Below, piece by piece: positions 28,719-29,667 of a DNA stretch of 29,667 nucleotides; position 1 is the stretch's first letter; every line of letters begins with the position of its first letter. The notes beneath the pieces were generated by a model. That model ran no database searches. It was not told the DNA's origin and was given only the letters and a program-made list of their open reading frames with translations. The stretch is from a virus. The DNA is taken from the IMG/VR virus record IMGVR_UViG_3300033553_000030, positions 1 to 29,667 of that record. One strand, 5' to 3'. A program made the translations under genes and the position numbers.

Positions 28719-29667
28719 GGGCAAGACCTCCATAAGGCTTGTGGTGGTGAATCCACCTGTTACCGTTACGCCACCAGCAGACAAGAGCCGTGTGGTTGTG
28801 CTGAATTCCTCGGCTAGGATTGTCACGCTTGTCTCGCCACTACCAACCGAACTAGTCGTGTAGGTCACTACCGTGTTTGCCGTACCGAAGTACGCGCTTT
28901 CCCCTTGGCTACTTACGTCAAGGGTTACGGCAGCAGCTACTGTGCTTGACTTGGCTCCTGTGCCTGCTGTTTGGGTGACAAATCCCACCGTGGCAGAGGC
29001 AATACCTGTTGCTTCTTCTAGGCCGATTGCGCCTGAGGCAGTAGTGACAAACGACACACTGGCAGTTGTGCTGCCTGCTTTTTCTGGGGTGCCGGGTAGT
29101 TGGCTTGTAGTAAACACAGAGCTTGTAGCTGCTGTGCCTTCCTTTGAGCCTTCACCAGTAACCCCAGCGACAAATGCACTCGTCTGAGTGACTGTGCCTG
29201 CCTTGGCTGCTGTGCCCTGTACCGTTGCGGCAAAGGAAACACTGGCAGAAGCGCTACCGGAAGCCTGCGTTTCACCGGCACCAGTAGTGGCCGTAGTGAA
29301 CGTGGCACCCGCTGTAGCAGTGCCCTGTCGTGCAGTGCTTCCCGTGTTAGAGGTAGCAAAGGCAACTGCTGTATCTGCGTCCCCCGACAAATTCTGCGTC
29401 TGGAAGCCTGTGCTGGCAACGACAAAGGAAGCACTGACGGCTGTAGTGCCGCTCTTGGTTCCTGAGCCTGAAGCAAGGGTCGTATGGCTTGCTGCTGTAG
29501 TAGCAGTGCCTTGTCCCTGTTTGTTGCCTACTGTCCCCCCGACAAAAACAGCGGCTTCGTTGGCTGCGCCAACTCTTCCGCCAAATCCCTGTGTCTGGGT
29601 AGTGAGCACAGCAGTAGTGCTGGACGTTCCCGCCTTTAGCGCTGCTCCTGTAACTGCGGCAGCAAAG
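28305..29667 (-). CDS. C-terminal part of the fibre/tail-terminator fusion (bases 29527-29667 duplicate 1-141)
   Basis: This continues the frame from base 1. The first part encodes further tandem repeats of about 21 residues (GTATAGATFTTATTG, GTVTQTSAFVAGVTG, GSTTASVSFVTTASG and similar) down to about residue 890. The last 137 residues change character completely. They are compact, with a region typical of small siphophage tail-terminator proteins (charged helix ELSRKVIAALAG after a beta-rich core). The gene lies directly upstream of the major tail protein, where a tail terminator is expected. A fibre fused to a terminator would be attached at the head-tail joint. See the separate entry for the internal start at 28718. 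Confidence 0.82.
   Translation of the reverse strand, partial: FAAAVTGAALKAGTSSTTAVLTTQTQGFGGRVGAANEAAVFVGGTVGNKQGQGTATTAASHTTLASGSGTKSGTTAVSASFVVASTGFQTQNLSGDADTAVAFATSNTGSTARQGTATAGATFTTATTGAGETQASGSASASVSFAATVQGTAAKAGTVTQTSAFVAGVTGEGSKEGTAATSSVFTTSQLPGTPEKAGSTTASVSFVTTASGAIGLEEATGIASATVGFVTQTAGTGAKSSTVAAAVTLDVSSQGESAYFGTANTVVTYTTSSVGSGETSVTILAEEFSTTTRLLSAGGVTVTGGFTTTSLMEVLPMAVQTTYAALPDTELASVKYLRSVMAVALMVNGRVYTSVPANPTYPLVSLVRVGGTVRADATLDRATLQIECYGNSQYEANELSRKVIAALAGAAGWRGLGMTITTTDPVSGMLYLPDPETKQPRYVLDHDLYVRNA
29527..29667. repeat. Terminal direct repeat, right copy
   Basis: This is the second copy of bases 1-141. Removing it closes the circle and makes the fibre/terminator gene continuous (position 29526 joins position 1). 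Confidence 0.93.

Noticed and set aside
1-29667. CRISPR array, insertion sequence or toxin-antitoxin pair
   Set aside because: I found no regular repeat-spacer series, no transposase frame with terminal inverted repeats, and no recognisable toxin-antitoxin gene pair.

Overview
The window is one complete, circularly closing genome of about 29.5 kb of a tailed phage with a long non-contractile tail (siphovirus type). The last 141 bases (29527-29667) repeat the first 141 exactly, so the unique circle is about 29,526 bp and the break lies inside a gene. Every convincing gene is on the minus strand. The capsid, MuF-like, neck, tail-chaperone and distal-tail proteins, the HNH gene beside the terminase, and a tRNA-Cys-like attachment site without an encoded CCA all suggest an actinobacterial host. 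That host is an inference from gene families, not a direct reading.

Read in the direction of transcription (descending coordinates, crossing the break), the layout is as follows. First comes an HNH endonuclease, small and large terminase, portal, MuF-like protein, scaffold and major capsid protein (11101 to 4593). Next are head-tail connector, stopper and HK97-gp10-like neck proteins (4510 to 3397). Three small virion-type genes follow (3355 to 1949), then a 1049-residue gene that crosses the break (1928 to 1, continuing 29526 to 28305). That gene fuses a jelly-roll-like domain, a LamG-like domain and about 20 tandem 21-residue repeats to a C-terminal tail-terminator domain. The terminator domain also has its own Shine-Dalgarno site and ATG. 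After it come the major tail protein, two chaperone frames linked by a -1 frameshift, a short tape measure, distal tail and minor tail proteins, a beta-helix fibre and a receptor-binding candidate (28175 to 19063), and two holin-region membrane proteins (18981 to 18162).

A promoter-to-terminator unit of about 467 nt with no credible ORF (about 17911 to 17445) looks like a large structured noncoding RNA. Beyond it lie an unknown zinc-module gene (17034 to 16255), an attP-like region with paired direct repeats around a tRNA-Cys-like gene whose anticodon loop carries an 18-nt insertion, and a tyrosine integrase (15929 to 14835). A small accessory block (14510 to 11985) holds zinc-module proteins, a possible ssDNA-binding protein and a membrane protein. 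The amidase endolysin (11918 to 11136) closes the circle.

The phage looks temperate (integrase and attP), but I see no recognisable repressor, excisionase or replication gene. Three genome-wide patterns stand out. A T-rich tract followed by CGGGGGG (sense strand) recurs at gene junctions and inside genes, mostly in one orientation. Strong GC hairpins occur at many junctions. A Cx4Cx9Cx2H zinc module is shared by four genes.
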